In this document: in pieces, positions 45,497 through 54,916 of the stretch
Layout of the letters: every line of letters begins with the position of its first letter
Numbering within the stretch: position 1 is the stretch's first letter
DNA from: Aeromicrobium sp. CnD17-E
GTDB lineage: Bacteria > Actinomycetota > Actinomycetes > Propionibacteriales > Nocardioidaceae
Direction: 5' to 3'
Length of the DNA stretch: 64,000 nucleotides
Assembly: GCF_024124745.1 (NCBI RefSeq)
Contig: NZ_JAMXRU010000007.1
Coordinates: 1 to 64,000 of the forward strand
Notes under the pieces: model-generated
Database searches by the model: none
What the model was told of the DNA's origin: nothing
The model's input: the letters and a program-made list of their open reading frames with translations, nothing else
Program-made: the position numbers and the translations under genes

Positions 45497-45548
45497 ATCG
45501 GTGGATCTGCAACCGCAGGAGCGCTCCTCCGGTTGCAGATCCACCGAT
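45497..45548. repeat. 52-bp palindrome
   Basis: Symmetrical about 45522/45523 (GAGCGCTC centre) with a single mismatched pair. The arms run through GGTGGATCTGCAACCG and its complement. Confidence 0.85.
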
Positions 45549-45568
45549 GGCGAGCGCGGGGCGGCAGG

Positions 45569-45610
45569 GATTCTCCCTTCGCGTGGAACGGTCCACGAGA
45601 AGGGAGAATC
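45569..45610. repeat. 42-bp palindrome
   Basis: GATTCTCCCTTC (45569-45580) and cgtgga pair with the right half, with one mismatch and a 4-base centre. Its ends (GATTC...GAATC followed by TCGCG) resemble the palindromes at 14957 and 15071. Confidence 0.8.
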
Positions 45611-45670
45611 TCGCGTCACCCCAACGCAAAGGGCACCCACGATTTCTCATTCGAGCGTTCAAGGCCGAAC

Positions 45671-45712
45671 GCTTCTGCGTTCACGACGGGATCCCGTCGC
45701 CAACGCAGAAGC
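45671..45712. repeat. 42-bp palindrome
   Basis: GCTTCTGCGTT (45671-45681) pairs with AACGCAGAAGC (45702-45712), and CGACGGGATCCCGTCG forms the centre; two pairs between them mismatch. Confidence 0.8.
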
Positions 45713-45905
45713 CTTGGCCCTCCCGCACACGAACGCAGCATCGTGCGTCCCCAGCACCCACCCGCAGCCCGAGACCCCGGACCAGCGCGCCCGCCAGCCA
45801 CCCGGTCGAGGCCCCTTTCGGAGACCACACCCAGCGCGAGCCGAGGCAGCGCAGCAGCGGGACGAGACCCCCTGCGGCAGCGCACCAGTAGCCCAGGCCC
45901 AGCGA

Positions 45906-46424
45906 TCAGCCGTACGTGTCCCGCGGACCGCGACCCTTGACCGACCGGGGGCCGCGCTTCCAGGAGGGGGCCTGGGGGCCGCGGACCTCGATGCGGAGGA
46001 CGGCGCCGTCGCCGAGCTCCTCGTTGAGGCGGGCGACGAGGCGGGGGGCGAGCAGGCGCAGCTGGGTGGCCCACGCCGTGGAGTCGGTGGTCACGTGCAG
46101 GACCGCGTCCTCGTAGCCGTCGACGGTCGAGTGGCGGGCGACCTCGGGGCCGACGATGGAGGCCCAGTCGGTGAAGACGCGCTGTGCCGACAGCCGGTCG
46201 TCCCAGCCCTGCTGGCGGACGAGTGCGCCGAGGGCGTCGGCGACCGTCGTCGGGTCCTCCCGACTCTTGCGGCGGCGAGGGGTGGAGCCGTCGGTGCGTC
46301 GACGACGGGGACGCAACGGAGCGCCCGTCCCGCGGTAGCTGTCGGCGATCTCGCGGGCCAGGCCGAGCGGGTCGTCGGAGTCGGGCGGCTCGGTCCCGTC
46401 GTCGTCGGGTGGGGTGCCGGACAC
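45906..46424 (-). CDS. DciA/DUF721 family protein
   Basis: 172 residues from GTG 46424, one base after the recF stop. The disordered acidic N-terminus leads to the DUF721 core LGALVRQQGWDDRLSAQRVFTDWASIVGPEVARHS...LHVTTDSTAWATQLRLLAPRL. Members (DciA) help load the replicative helicase in bacteria lacking DnaC. Its place after recF near oriC fits that role. Confidence 0.88.
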   Translation of the reverse strand: MSGTPPDDDGTEPPDSDDPLGLAREIADSYRGTGAPLRPRRRRTDGSTPRRRKSREDPTTVADALGALVRQQGWDDRLSAQRVFTDWASIVGPEVARHSTVDGYEDAVLHVTTDSTAWATQLRLLAPRLVARLNEELGDGAVLRIEVRGPQAPSWKRGPRSVKGRGPRDTYG

Positions 46425-46425
46425 C

Positions 46426-47559
46426 TCAGGCCTCCGTGACCTTGCCGGCGTGCACGTCGAAACGGTGCCCGGCGAGAGCCGTGGGCACGTCGTCCGCGAC
46501 GGCCGCCGTGACGAGCACCTGCTCCGCATCGCCCACGAGCTCGGCGAGCTGCTCGCGACGACCCTCGTCGAGCTCGGCGAAGACGTCGTCGAGGATCAGC
46601 ACGGGGTCGTCGCCGTCGTCGTCGCGCAGGAGGGTGAACGACGCGAGACGCAGCGCGAGTGCCAGCGACCACGACTCACCGTGGCTGGCGTACCCCTTCG
46701 CGGGGAGCTCGCCGATGGCCAGCTCCACCTCGTCGCGGTGCGGTCCGACGAGCGTGACCGCCCGGTCGAGCTCGTCACGTCGACGCTCCTCGATGCCGGC
46801 GAGCAGCGCCTCGCGGACGCCCGCCGGACTCTCGTCGTCAGCGACGACGGACCCCCGGTAGCTGGCCGTGACGTCACGACGCTCGGGAGCGGCGCGCGTG
46901 GCGACCGTGCGGTAGGACTCGACGAGGAACGGGGCGAGGTCGTGCAGCAGGGCGATGCGGGCGGCGACGATCTCCCCGCCCAGCGACGCCAGCTTGTCGT
47001 CCCAGATGTCGAGAGTCGACAAATCTACTTGTCGGTTTGTATATCTGGTGGAGCGCGCCGACTTCAGCAGCGTGTTGCGCTGGCGCAGCACGCGCTCGTA
47101 GTCGGCCTTGACGCCCGCGAGGCGCGGCGTGCGCAGCACGAGCAGGCCGTCGAGGAAGCGCCGACGGTCCGACGGGTCACCCTTCACGAGGGCCAGGTCC
47201 TCGGGCGAGAAGGTCACCGTGCGCAGGACGCCGACCAGGTCGCGCGTGCGCGGCAGCGCCGCTCGGTTCACCCGCGCCCGGTTGGCCCGACCGGGCGTGA
47301 TCTCGAGCTCGAGCAGCGCCGTGCGGTCACCACGCACGACCTCGGCCCGCACGACCGCTCGCTCCGCACCCGCCCGCACGAGGGGGGTGTCGGACGAGAC
47401 GCGGTGCGAGTCGAGCCGGGACAGGTAGTCGATCGCCTCGACCAGGTTCGTCTTGCCCTGGCCGTTCGCCCCGACGAACGCGGTCGGCCCGGGCTCCAGC
47501 GCGATCTCGACCTCGGGGTAGGACCGGAAGTCGTGCAGCGAGAGGCGGGCGACGCGCAT
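46426..47559 (-). CDS. recF: DNA replication/repair ATPase RecF
   Basis: 377 residues. Walker [14 protein letters not shown], signature [15 protein letters not shown] region, Walker [13 protein letters not shown]. It acts with RecO and RecR to load RecA at gaps. The codons at 47015-47050 (around [16 protein letters not shown]) are strikingly AT-rich (AGA, TAT, ACA, CAA, GTA, TTG) against the rest of the gene, though the encoded [11 protein letters not shown] is conserved. Confidence 0.97.
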   Translation of the reverse strand: MRVARLSLHDFRSYPEVEIALEPGPTAFVGANGQGKTNLVEAIDYLSRLDSHRVSSDTPLVRAGAERAVVRAEVVRGDRTALLELEITPGRANRARVNRAALPRTRDLVGVLRTVTFSPEDLALVKGDPSDRRRFLDGLLVLRTPRLAGVKADYERVLRQRNTLLKSARSTRYTNRQVDLSTLDIWDDKLASLGGEIVAARIALLHDLAPFLVESYRTVATRAAPERRDVTASYRGSVVADDESPAGVREALLAGIEERRRDELDRAVTLVGPHRDEVELAIGELPAKGYASHGESWSLALALRLASFTLLRDDDGDDPVLILDDVFAELDEGRREQLAELVGDAEQVLVTAAVADDVPTALAGHRFDVHAGKVTEA

Positions 47560-47562
47560 GCG

Positions 47563-48483
47563 TCAGGAGTGGTCGGCGTCGAGGTCGGCCGGCGCGTGCC
47601 CGGTCTCCTCGGCCGCCTGCACGGCGTGGCCGCCGAACTGCTGACGCATCGCGGCGACCGCCTGCATGGCGGGCGACTCGTCCTGGCGCGAGACGAACCG
47701 CGCGAACAGCGACGCGGCGATCGTCGGCGCCGGGACGGCGTGGTCGATCGCGGCCTCGACCGTCCAGCGACCCTCGCCCGAGTCCTCGGCGTACCCGCGG
47801 ATCTTCGACAGGCCCGGGTCGTCCTGGAGCGCCTTGACGAGCAGGTCGAGCAGCCACGAGCGGACGACGGTGCCGACCCGCCAGGAGTCGAAGACGTCGG
47901 TGACGTTCTCGACGAGCTCGGCCTTCTCGAGCAGCTCGAAGCCCTCGGCGTAGGCCTGCATCATCGCGTACTCGATACCGTTGTGGACCATCTTGGAGAA
48001 GTGGCCCGCGCCCACGCGACCGGCGTGCACGAACCCGGACTCGCCCTCGGGCTTGAGGACGTCGAAGACCGGCTGGACCTTCGCGATGTCGTGGGCGTCG
48101 CCGCCGGCCATCAGCGCGTAGCCGTTCTCCAGGCCCCAGACACCGCCGCTCACGCCGCAGTCGACGAAGCCGATGCCCTTGTCGGCGGCCAGCGCCGCGT
48201 GCTTCTCGTCGTCGGTCCAGCGGGAGTTGCCGCCGTCGACGATCACGTCGCCCTCGCCGAGCAGCTCGAGGAGCTCCTCGACCGTGGCACGGGTGATGTC
48301 GCCCGCGGGCACCATCACCCACACGACCTTGGGCGAGGGCAGCTCCTCGACCAGGGCCTGCAGCGAGTCGACGTCGCTGACGTCGGGGTTGCGGTCGTAG
48401 CCGGTGACGGTGATGCCGCCGTTGCGCAGACGGGTGCGCATGTTGCCGCCCATCTTGCCGAGTCCGACGAGTCCGAGGTGCAT
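47563..48483 (-). CDS. gnd: 6-phosphogluconate dehydrogenase, decarboxylating (short type)
   Basis: 306 residues, the short NAD-type GntZ/YqeC form lacking the long C-terminal helix domain. GLVGLGKMGGNM binds cofactor; DGGNSRW, CGVSGGVWGLENGYALM and HFSKMVHNGIEYAMMQ contain substrate and catalytic Lys/Asn residues. It makes ribulose 5-phosphate, CO2 and NAD(P)H. Its place between dnaN and recF is typical of actinobacteria. Confidence 0.95.
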   Translation of the reverse strand: MHLGLVGLGKMGGNMRTRLRNGGITVTGYDRNPDVSDVDSLQALVEELPSPKVVWVMVPAGDITRATVEELLELLGEGDVIVDGGNSRWTDDEKHAALAADKGIGFVDCGVSGGVWGLENGYALMAGGDAHDIAKVQPVFDVLKPEGESGFVHAGRVGAGHFSKMVHNGIEYAMMQAYAEGFELLEKAELVENVTDVFDSWRVGTVVRSWLLDLLVKALQDDPGLSKIRGYAEDSGEGRWTVEAAIDHAVPAPTIAASLFARFVSRQDESPAMQAVAAMRQQFGGHAVQAAEETGHAPADLDADHS

Positions 48484-48529
48484 GGAGGTCCCTCCAGGTG
48501 ACGACGTGTGGTGCGGTGCGGTGGGCGGG

Positions 48530-49672
48530 TCAGCCCTGGAGACGCACCGGCATGATCAGGTAGCGGAACGCGCCGTCGGGCGCGTCACCGATCTCGCGGA
48601 CGCCGGAGATGGCGGCCGGCTTGGTGTGCTGGGTGAACGCGAGGTGCACGACGGGGTCGGACATGACGCCGAGACCCTCGAGCAGGTAGCCGGGGTTGAA
48701 GCCGATCGAGATGTCGGCGCCGTCGATGGTGGCCTCGATCGACTCCGACGCCTGCGCGTCGTCGCCGCTGCCGGCCTCGAGCAGCACCTGGCCGTCGGAG
48801 AACGTCAGCCGGACGGGCGTGTTGCGCTCCGCGACGAGCGAGACGCGCTTGACGGCGTCGACCAGGTCCGACGTGCGCACGTGCGCGACGGTCTCGGACT
48901 GCGCCTGGAAGAGCTGGCGCACCCGCGGGAAGTCGCCCTCGAGCAGGCGGGTCGTGGTGCGGCGGGTGCCGTTGCCGACCGTGCCCTCGAAGCCGATGAG
49001 ACCGTCGCCGGTCTCGCCCGAGGAGATGGCGATGGTGATGTCGGAGCCGGAGACCAGGGACCGCGCCGTCTCGCCGAGCACGCGGGCAGGTACCAGGGCG
49101 TGGCCGGAGGCGTCGCTCGCCTCGGGCGACCACTGCAGCTCGCGCAGGCTGGCGCGGAAGCGGTCGGTGGCCATGAGGGAGATCGTCGAGCCGTCGATCT
49201 CGAGCCGGACGCCGGTGAGCAGGGGAAGCATCTCGTCGCGACCTGCGGCAGCACTCGCCTGCGCGACGGCCGTCGCGAACTCGTCGGCCTTGATCGTGCC
49301 CGAGGAGGTCGGCATCTGCGGAAGCTGCGGGTACTCCTCCACGGGCATCGTGGAGAGGCTGAACCGTGCGCTCCCGCACGAGACCTGGACCTTGGTGCCG
49401 TCGAGGCTCACGTCGATCGGCTTCGACGGCAGCGACTTGACGATCTCCGACAGCAGCCTGCCCGAGACGAGGGCCCGGCCGTCGTCGGCGACCTCGGCGG
49501 GCAGCGTCGCGCGGGTGGAGGTCTCGTAGTCGAACCCGGACAACGTCAGACCGTCGCCGGCGGTCTCGATCAGGAGCCCGGCGAGGACGGGCACGCTCGG
49601 CCGGGTGGGCAGGCTGCGTGCGGTCCACGCCACGGCGTCGGCGAACGTGTCGCGATCGATGCGGAATCTCAC
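48530..49672 (-). CDS. dnaN: DNA polymerase III sliding clamp, beta subunit
   Basis: 380 residues from GTG 49672 (AAAGG upstream; the in-frame ATG 49693 has none). Three repeated clamp domains; FDYETSTRAT, RFSLSTMPVEEYPQLP and the C-terminal YLIMPVRLQG are family signatures. It dimerises into the ring that tethers polymerase to DNA. Confidence 0.97.
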   Translation of the reverse strand: MRFRIDRDTFADAVAWTARSLPTRPSVPVLAGLLIETAGDGLTLSGFDYETSTRATLPAEVADDGRALVSGRLLSEIVKSLPSKPIDVSLDGTKVQVSCGSARFSLSTMPVEEYPQLPQMPTSSGTIKADEFATAVAQASAAAGRDEMLPLLTGVRLEIDGSTISLMATDRFRASLRELQWSPEASDASGHALVPARVLGETARSLVSGSDITIAISSGETGDGLIGFEGTVGNGTRRTTTRLLEGDFPRVRQLFQAQSETVAHVRTSDLVDAVKRVSLVAERNTPVRLTFSDGQVLLEAGSGDDAQASESIEATIDGADISIGFNPGYLLEGLGVMSDPVVHLAFTQHTKPAAISGVREIGDAPDGAFRYLIMPVRLQG

Positions 49673-50123
49673 GAATCGAGGCCTTTCGGGCATGAGAAGA
49701 CTAGGACTGCATCCTGCCACGGACACGGTGTGAAGCGTAGGTCGGGCGAGACGTCCTGAGGACGTCGTCCCGCTCGTCCACACCCAGGCCGTCCCGTCAC
49801 TCTTGCGGGGGATCCGGACATGTAACTCCCTCGTCGTCGTCGTAGGCGGTGTGGATCCCGTGGACAACCGGCGTCGGCGCTGGTCAGGCGGCGTGTCGGC
49901 CCGTGGACGACCGTGTGGGCGTGCCGTGGACGCACCCCGAGGGGCTGTGCACGTCCGCGCGTCGTTCACACCTCGTTCACACGTCGGTCGCGTCTGTCCA
50001 CCTGAGGTCGAGACTTTCCCACAGTGTCGTCCCCAGGTGTGCATGAAGCCTGCGGGCACCACGCGACGAGGCCGACGTCCCTCGGACGTCGGCCTGGTGG
50101 CTGCGGCAGGTGCCGCGTGGGGG
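49673..50123. other. oriC: Chromosome replication origin oriC (dnaN-dnaA gap)
   Basis: This 451-bp gap is gene-free and rich in DnaA-box-like 9-mers: TCGTCCACA 49774-49782, CGTGGACAA 49859-49867, TCGTTCACA 49962-49970 and again 49973-49981, CTGTCCACC 49994-50002 and TTTCCCACA 50015-50023, plus further GTGGAC/GTCCAC cores. The two spaced 11 bp apart form a direct pair. Location between dnaA and dnaN is the usual one in actinobacteria. No long AT-rich unwinding element is obvious; the best is around 49821-49850. Confidence 0.85.
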
Positions 50124-51671
50124 TCAGTTCTGACGGGCCTGCTGCTTGATGCGGTTCGTCAGCTCCGTGACCTGGTTGTAGACGGCGTGCTTCTCGGCCA
50201 TCAGCTTGCGGATCTTGCGGTCGGCGTGCATGACCGTCGTGTGGTCCCGGCCGCCGAAGTCGGCGCCGATCTTCGGCAGCGACATGTCGGTCAGCTCGCG
50301 GCACAGGTACATCGCGATCTGGCGGGCGAGGACGAGGTCGCGGCTGCGGTTCGTGCCGCACAGCTCCTCGATGGTGAACTCCGAGTAGGCGGCGGTCTGC
50401 GCCAGGATGACGCCGGCGGTGATCTCCGGCTCCTCTCCCTCGGCGACGAGGTCCTTCAGCACGATCTGCGCGAGCTGGAGGTCGACCGTCGCGCCCTGCA
50501 GGTTGGCGTAGGCCGTGGCGCGGATGAGCGCACCCTCGAGCTCGCGGATGTTCGTCTGCACCTTGCTGGCGATGAACTCGAGCACGTCGGCCGGTGCGGT
50601 GAGCTTCTCGATCGCGGCCTTCTTGCGCAGGATGGCGATGCGGGTCTCGAGGTCCGGCGGCAGCATCTCGGTCTGCAGGCCCCACTCGAACCGGTTGCGC
50701 AGCCGCTCCTCGAGGGTGCGCAGGTTCTTCGGCGGGCGGTCCGACGTCATCACGATCTGCTTGTTGGCGTTGTGCAGCGCGTTGAAGGTGTGGAAGAACT
50801 CCGTCTGCGTCGACTCCTTGTTCTCGAGGAACTGGATGTCGTCGACGAGCAGCACGTCGATCTCGCGGTACTTCTGGCGCAGCGCGGCGGTCCGGTTCTC
50901 ACGGATGGCGTTGATGACGTCATTGGTGAACTCCTCGCTGTTGACGTAGCGCACGCGCGAGGAGGGGTAGAGGTTCAGGACGTAGTGGCCGATGGCGTGC
51001 AGGAGGTGCGTCTTGCCCAGTCCCGAGTCGCCGTGGATGACCAGCGGGTTGTACGCCTTGCCGGGTGCCTCGGCGGCCGCGACCGCGGCGGCGTGGGCGA
51101 AGCGGTTCGACGAGCCGATGACGAAGTTCTCGAACAGGTACCGAGCGTTGAGCCGCGCCTCGTGGGCGCTGGTCCGGCGCTGCACCGGGTCGGGCTCCTG
51201 GGCCCAGCTCGGGACGAACTCGTCGACGTCGATGTCGTCGCCGTCCTCCTCAGGCGCCGGGGGCACCACGGAAAGTGGATGTGTCGACTTGTCGTCATTT
51301 TGCGGTCCCGGTGCCTGCGGCGCGGTGTTCTGCGGGCCGGCGGGGTGCGGACGGTCGTCGGCCTGCGACGTCGTGGAGGACGGGCGGTCCCGCGCGCGGT
51401 CGGTGAGCGACGGCTCGATCGTGACGACGAGCCGGACCTGCTCGCCGAGGTGCGACGAGAGCGCGTGCTCCAGGGCGGGGCGCACGCGGGACTCCAGCTG
51501 CGCACGGCTCAGGTCGTCGGGGACGCCGACGATGAAGATCCCCGGGTGCCGGCTGATCGGCTCCGCGCTGTAGACCCAGACGCGGGCACCGTTCGACAGC
51601 GTCGAGACGGCGTGGTCCCACGCCGTGGAGAGCTCGAGGTCGTCCGAGGTCTGCCCTGAGGCGTCGGTCAT
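50124..51671 (-). CDS. dnaA: Chromosomal replication initiator protein DnaA
   Basis: 515 residues from ATG 51671 (GGGAG upstream). Domain I (1-90), a long variable linker (90-185), AAA+ domain with Walker A GDSGLGKT and Walker [14 protein letters not shown], and domain IV with the DnaA-box-binding [14 protein letters not shown]. It opens oriC and responds to ATP state. Confidence 0.98.
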   Translation of the reverse strand: MTDASGQTSDDLELSTAWDHAVSTLSNGARVWVYSAEPISRHPGIFIVGVPDDLSRAQLESRVRPALEHALSSHLGEQVRLVVTIEPSLTDRARDRPSSTTSQADDRPHPAGPQNTAPQAPGPQNDDKSTHPLSVVPPAPEEDGDDIDVDEFVPSWAQEPDPVQRRTSAHEARLNARYLFENFVIGSSNRFAHAAAVAAAEAPGKAYNPLVIHGDSGLGKTHLLHAIGHYVLNLYPSSRVRYVNSEEFTNDVINAIRENRTAALRQKYREIDVLLVDDIQFLENKESTQTEFFHTFNALHNANKQIVMTSDRPPKNLRTLEERLRNRFEWGLQTEMLPPDLETRIAILRKKAAIEKLTAPADVLEFIASKVQTNIRELEGALIRATAYANLQGATVDLQLAQIVLKDLVAEGEEPEITAGVILAQTAAYSEFTIEELCGTNRSRDLVLARQIAMYLCRELTDMSLPKIGADFGGRDHTTVMHADRKIRKLMAEKHAVYNQVTELTNRIKQQARQN

Positions 51672-52015
51672 GCAGGTCTCCCGAGGGGTCGCGTGGTCCA
51701 CAGAGTTGTCCACACGGTGTGCATCCAGCTACCCGCTGGTCCTGCGCTGTGGAAAAAGGCGCAGAGCGGCGACGCTAGCAGCGGTCGCGAGGTCGTTTCA
51801 AGCGGGTTGGGAAGATTGCAGCAGTGCGCTCGGCGTGTCGCGTGGACCGGTTGGTCGCAGGTAGCCTATGGGGCGGGTTTGACCACGCTCCGACCGCCCC
51901 GTACCGTGGAGCAGTCGTGCAACACGACCGTTGCCGCATGCCCACGACCGAGATCTTCGCCGTGGGCGAGCGGTGGCCGTCGATCCCCGGCCCGAATCGT
52001 CGAAGGACCAAACTC
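51672..52015. other. dnaA-rpmH divergent gap with DnaA boxes
   Basis: 344 bp without genes. TGGTCCACA (51694-51702) and a consensus TTGTCCACA (51706-51714) lie just upstream of dnaA, with TGTGGAAAA at 51748-51756, so DnaA probably represses its own gene. The rest carries the rpmH promoter and leader. Confidence 0.75.
51879..51907 (+). promoter_or_regulatory. rpmH promoter
   Basis: TTGACC (51879-51884), 17-bp spacer, TACCGT (51902-51907). It gives a leader of about 100 bases before the GTG at 52016. Confidence 0.6.
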
Positions 52016-52153
52016 GTGAGCAAGCGTACGTACCAGCCGAACAACCGTCGTCGCGCCAAGAAGCACGGCTTCCGCCTGCGCATGCGCACGCGTGCGGGCC
52101 GCGCCATCCTGGCCAACCGTCGCCGCAAGGGCCGCGCGAACCTCTCCGCCTGA
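52016..52153 (+). CDS. rpmH: 50S ribosomal protein L34
   Basis: 45 residues: [20 protein letters not shown] and [19 protein letters not shown], almost invariant in bacteria. It starts at GTG 52016 and precedes rnpA by three bases. Confidence 0.98.
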   Translation: MSKRTYQPNNRRRAKKHGFRLRMRTRAGRAILANRRRKGRANLSA

Positions 52154-52156
52154 GCC

Positions 52157-52534
52157 GTGCTCGGGCGGCCCCACCGCATGCGTGAGGCCGGTGACTTCAA
52201 GGTCGCCGTCCGCCGCGGGGTGAAGGCGTCGTCGCCGACCCTCGTCGCGCATCTCTCGATCGGAACCGACGGAGACACCTCCGTCGGTTTCGTCGTGTCC
52301 AAGGCCGTGGGGCCGGCCGTCGTGCGCAACCGCGTCAAGCGTCGTCTGCGGCACCGCGTGCGCGACCACCTCGAGCACGGGGCGCTCGCCTCGGTGCCCG
52401 CGGGGTCCCGGCTCGTGGTGCGGGCGCTGCCCCGCGCGGCGTCCGTCGACGGTCCGACGTTGTCGGCCGACCTCACGGACGTGCTGACCTCCGCGGTCGA
52501 GAAGGCGGAGCGTCGGGGCGGGGTGCGTCGGTGA
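52157..52534 (+). CDS. rnpA: Ribonuclease P protein component
   Basis: 125 residues from GTG 52157. [23 protein letters not shown] is the RNR motif that binds RNase [12 protein letters not shown] precedes it. It supports 5' maturation of tRNAs. Its stop overlaps the yidD GTG (GTGA). Confidence 0.96.
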   Translation: MLGRPHRMREAGDFKVAVRRGVKASSPTLVAHLSIGTDGDTSVGFVVSKAVGPAVVRNRVKRRLRHRVRDHLEHGALASVPAGSRLVVRALPRAASVDGPTLSADLTDVLTSAVEKAERRGGVRR

Positions 52535-52848
52535 GGACCGTGCTCGTCTCACTGCTCCGGGCGTACCGGTTCGCGATCAGCCCGCTGTACGGCCAGGTCT
52601 GCCGCTACTACCCGACCTGCTCCGCCTACGCGCTCGAGGCCGTCGAGACGCACGGCGCCGCTCGCGGGTCGTGGCTCGCCGCACGACGTGTGTGCCGGTG
52701 TCATCCTTGGGCTGCCGGCGGCGTCGACCCGGTGCCGCCACGCCGCGGCACCGAGATCACGCCCGAGGACGAGCAGCATCCCTCTGAACCTCCCGTCGCC
52801 GCGGCGACGGTCACCCCCACCCCTGGAGAACCATGTTCGACTTCCTAG
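52531..52848 (+). CDS. yidD: Membrane protein insertion efficiency factor YidD
   Basis: 105 residues. [34 protein letters not shown] and [17 protein letters not shown] contain the four conserved cysteines of the family (read as description of positions 8-73). A Thr/Pro-rich tail overlaps the yidC start by 16 bp. It is thought to assist YidC. Confidence 0.93.
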   Translation: MRTVLVSLLRAYRFAISPLYGQVCRYYPTCSAYALEAVETHGAARGSWLAARRVCRCHPWAAGGVDPVPPRRGTEITPEDEQHPSEPPVAAATVTPTPGEPCSTS

Positions 52849-53804
52849 GTTCGATCGGCTCGGCCATCATGACGCCGCTGTACTACGCGGTGTCCGGCGT
52901 GCTGCTCGTCTGGCACGAGATCTTCACGCGGCTCGGCCTCGACCCGTCGGGCGGGTGGTCGTGGGCGCTGGCGATCGTCGGCCTGACGGTGACGATCCGC
53001 GCGCTGCTCATCCCGCTGTTCGTCAAGCAGATCAAGAGCAGCCGCAACATGCAGCTGCTGCAGCCGCACATCAAGGAGCTGCAGAAGAAGTACGGTCACG
53101 ACCGGGAGCGCCTGGCCCAGGAGCAGATGAAGCTCTGGAAGGAGCACAACACCAACCCGTTCGCGTCGTGCCTGCCGCTGCTGCTGCAGATGCCGGTGTT
53201 CTTCGCGCTGTTCCGCGTGATCGACCAGGCCGCCAAGAACGGTGCCGACGGCGCCCGCGGCTTCATGACGGCCAAGCTGGCCGAGGAGCTGCAGGACGCG
53301 GTGTTCCTCGGCGGCCGCATCGCCGACACGCTCGTCAGTGCCACGCACGTCGAGACGCGCATCATCGCGGTCATCATGGTGCTGACGATGTGCGCCACGC
53401 AGTTCATCACGCAGCGTCAGCTGATGAGCAAGAACATGCCGCCGGACGCGCTGTCGGGACCGTACGCCCAGCAGCAGAAGCTGCTGCTCTACGTGCTGCC
53501 CGTGGTCTTCGCCGTCGGTGGTATCGCCTTCCCGGTGGGCGTCCTGATCTACTGGACCACCTCGAACTTCTGGACCATGGGCCAGCAGTTCTACGTCATC
53601 CGCAACAACCCTGCGCCGGGGACGCCGGCGTTCAAGGCGAAGCAGGAGCGCGACGCGAAGCACGGCAAGAACGTGCCGGAGGACCCGCTGAAGGAGATCG
53701 AGAAGCCGCACCCCGGTCTGCAGCGCAACCAGCCGAAGAAGCAGACGCGCAACCAGCGGACCTCCGGGTCCAAGCCGAGCCCGAACAAGAAGAAGAGGAA
53801 GTGA
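52833..53804 (+). CDS. yidC: Membrane protein insertase YidC
   Basis: 323 residues, five membrane helices of the Oxa1 core. [20 protein letters not shown]-like [19 protein letters not shown] holds the conserved Arg in the hydrophilic groove; [28 protein letters not shown] is the cytoplasmic coiled hairpin. The lysine-rich tail may contact ribosomes. It lacks the large periplasmic domain of Gram-negative forms. Confidence 0.96.
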   Translation: MFDFLGSIGSAIMTPLYYAVSGVLLVWHEIFTRLGLDPSGGWSWALAIVGLTVTIRALLIPLFVKQIKSSRNMQLLQPHIKELQKKYGHDRERLAQEQMKLWKEHNTNPFASCLPLLLQMPVFFALFRVIDQAAKNGADGARGFMTAKLAEELQDAVFLGGRIADTLVSATHVETRIIAVIMVLTMCATQFITQRQLMSKNMPPDALSGPYAQQQKLLLYVLPVVFAVGGIAFPVGVLIYWTTSNFWTMGQQFYVIRNNPAPGTPAFKAKQERDAKHGKNVPEDPLKEIEKPHPGLQRNQPKKQTRNQRTSGSKPSPNKKKRK

Positions 53805-53811
53805 TCCGGTC

Positions 53812-54285
53812 ATGACCGACGCTGCGAAGCTGGAGGCCGAGGGCGACATCGCCGCGGACTTCCTCGAGGAGCTGCTCGACATCGCCGACCTCGATGGCGA
53901 CATCGACATGGACGTGGAGAACGACCGCGCGTCGGTCTCCGTCGTCGGTGGCGGCCTGGACCACCTGGTAGGTCGTGGAGGTGAGGTGCTGGAGGCGCTG
54001 CAGGAGCTGACCCGCCTGGCCGTGTACCGCGAGACGGGTGAGCGGAGCCGGCTGATGCTCGACGTCGGTGGCTTCCGGGCGCAGCGCCGCGTCGCGCTGG
54101 AGTCGGTGGCGGCGGGCGCGATCGAGCGGGTCCGCTCCGGTGAGGCCCGTGTGGCGCTCGACCCCATGAGCCCGTTCGAGCGGAAGGTCGTCCACGACGC
54201 CGTGGCGGCTGCCGGACTCTCCAGCGAGTCCGAGGGCGCCGACCGGAGTCGTCACGTCGTCGTGCTGCCGGCGGCGGACGCCTGA
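53812..54285 (+). CDS. khpB: KhpB/Jag RNA-binding protein (KH-R3H)
   Basis: 157 residues. KH-like domain with VVGGGLDHLVGRGGEVLEALQELTRLAVYR and the C-terminal R3H domain with PFERKVVHDAVAA (Arg and His). The N-terminal Jag_N part is absent, as in other actinobacteria. It lies between yidC and rsmG and likely binds RNA with KhpA. Confidence 0.93.
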   Translation: MTDAAKLEAEGDIAADFLEELLDIADLDGDIDMDVENDRASVSVVGGGLDHLVGRGGEVLEALQELTRLAVYRETGERSRLMLDVGGFRAQRRVALESVAAGAIERVRSGEARVALDPMSPFERKVVHDAVAAAGLSSESEGADRSRHVVVLPAADA

Positions 54286-54292
54286 GGTCCGC

Positions 54293-54916
54293 ATGAGTGT
54301 TTCACGTGAAACACCCCCGCCGCCCTCCTCGGCTGCGGGGGTGTTCCATGACCAGCTGCCTCTCATGACGCAGTACGCGGCGATCCTCGCGAACGACGGC
54401 GTAGAGCGCGGGATGATCGGTCCTCGCGAGGTCCCCCGTCTGTGGGACCGCCATCTCGTCAACAGCGGCGTGGTCGTGCCCCGACTCCCCGCCGGTGCCA
54501 CCGTGGCCGACGTCGGATCGGGTGCGGGACTGCCTGGTGTCGTCTGGGCGATCGCCCGGCCGGACCTGAAGGTGACGTTGATCGAGCCGCTGCTGCGCCG
54601 GACGACCTTCTTGCAGGAGGTGGTCGACGAGCTCGAGCTGGCCAACGTCGAGGTGCTCCGTGCCCGCGCCGAGGACGTCGATCGTCAGTTCGACGTGGTG
54701 ACGGCGCGCGCGGTGGCCGCTCTGGAGAAGCTCGCGAAGTGGTGCATGCCGTTGGTCGCACCCGGTGGGGTGCTGCTCGCGCTCAAGGGCCAGTCGGCGA
54801 CGGACGAGGTGAAGGATGCCAAGCGCACCCTCGGACGTCTCGGGGCGACCGCTACGCTGATCCGGACGTACGGTGATGTCGAGATTCCGACCACCGTGGT
54901 GGAAGTGTCGAAGTGA
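54293..54916 (+). CDS. rsmG: 16S rRNA (guanine-527-N7) methyltransferase
   Basis: 207 residues. RDPRLWDRHLVNS-type RLWDRHLVNS, the SAM loop VADVGSGAGLPGVVWA, and VTARAVAALEKLAKW define RsmG. The N-terminal VSRET is encoded by a parS site that overlaps the start. Loss of RsmG gives low-level streptomycin resistance in many bacteria. Confidence 0.96.
   Translation: MSVSRETPPPPSSAAGVFHDQLPLMTQYAAILANDGVERGMIGPREVPRLWDRHLVNSGVVVPRLPAGATVADVGSGAGLPGVVWAIARPDLKVTLIEPLLRRTTFLQEVVDELELANVEVLRARAEDVDRQFDVVTARAVAALEKLAKWCMPLVAPGGVLLALKGQSATDEVKDAKRTLGRLGATATLIRTYGDVEIPTTVVEVSK
54298..54313. promoter_or_regulatory. parS: parS site 1
   Basis: TGTTTCACGTGAAACA, a perfect 16-bp match to the bacterial parS consensus. 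It lies inside the first codons of rsmG, and ParB loads here. Confidence 0.97.

Larger units (their letters stand above)
45300..45888. repeat. Large imperfect inverted repeat (arms 45300-45385 and 45802-45888)
   Basis: The complement of 45802-45888 matches 45300-45385 over about 86 bp with scattered differences; shared blocks include CTGGTGCGC, GCGCTGCCTCGGC and GGTCTCCGAAAGG. Weaker similarity extends inwards, for example ggacgcatgattctt (about 45440) against the complement of 45735-45750. The arms frame 415 bp with the three palindromes. Confidence 0.75.
45207..45905. other. 700-bp gene-free region of palindromes inside a large inverted repeat
   Basis: No credible gene lies here. In order: 31-32-bp tandem repeats (45237-45330), left arm of an inverted repeat (45300-45385), short direct repeats of CTTCGTTGGTGCGT (about 45451 and 45480), three long palindromes (45497-45548, 45569-45610, 45671-45712), and the right arm (45802-45888). 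Everything is symmetrical about a point near 45590. Confidence 0.85.

Noticed and set aside
45207-45905. Protein-coding frames across the palindrome region
   Set aside because: Frames exist on both strands but their products are simple repeats of Arg/Gly/Pro/Ser, mirror each other because of the symmetry, and have no ribosome sites.
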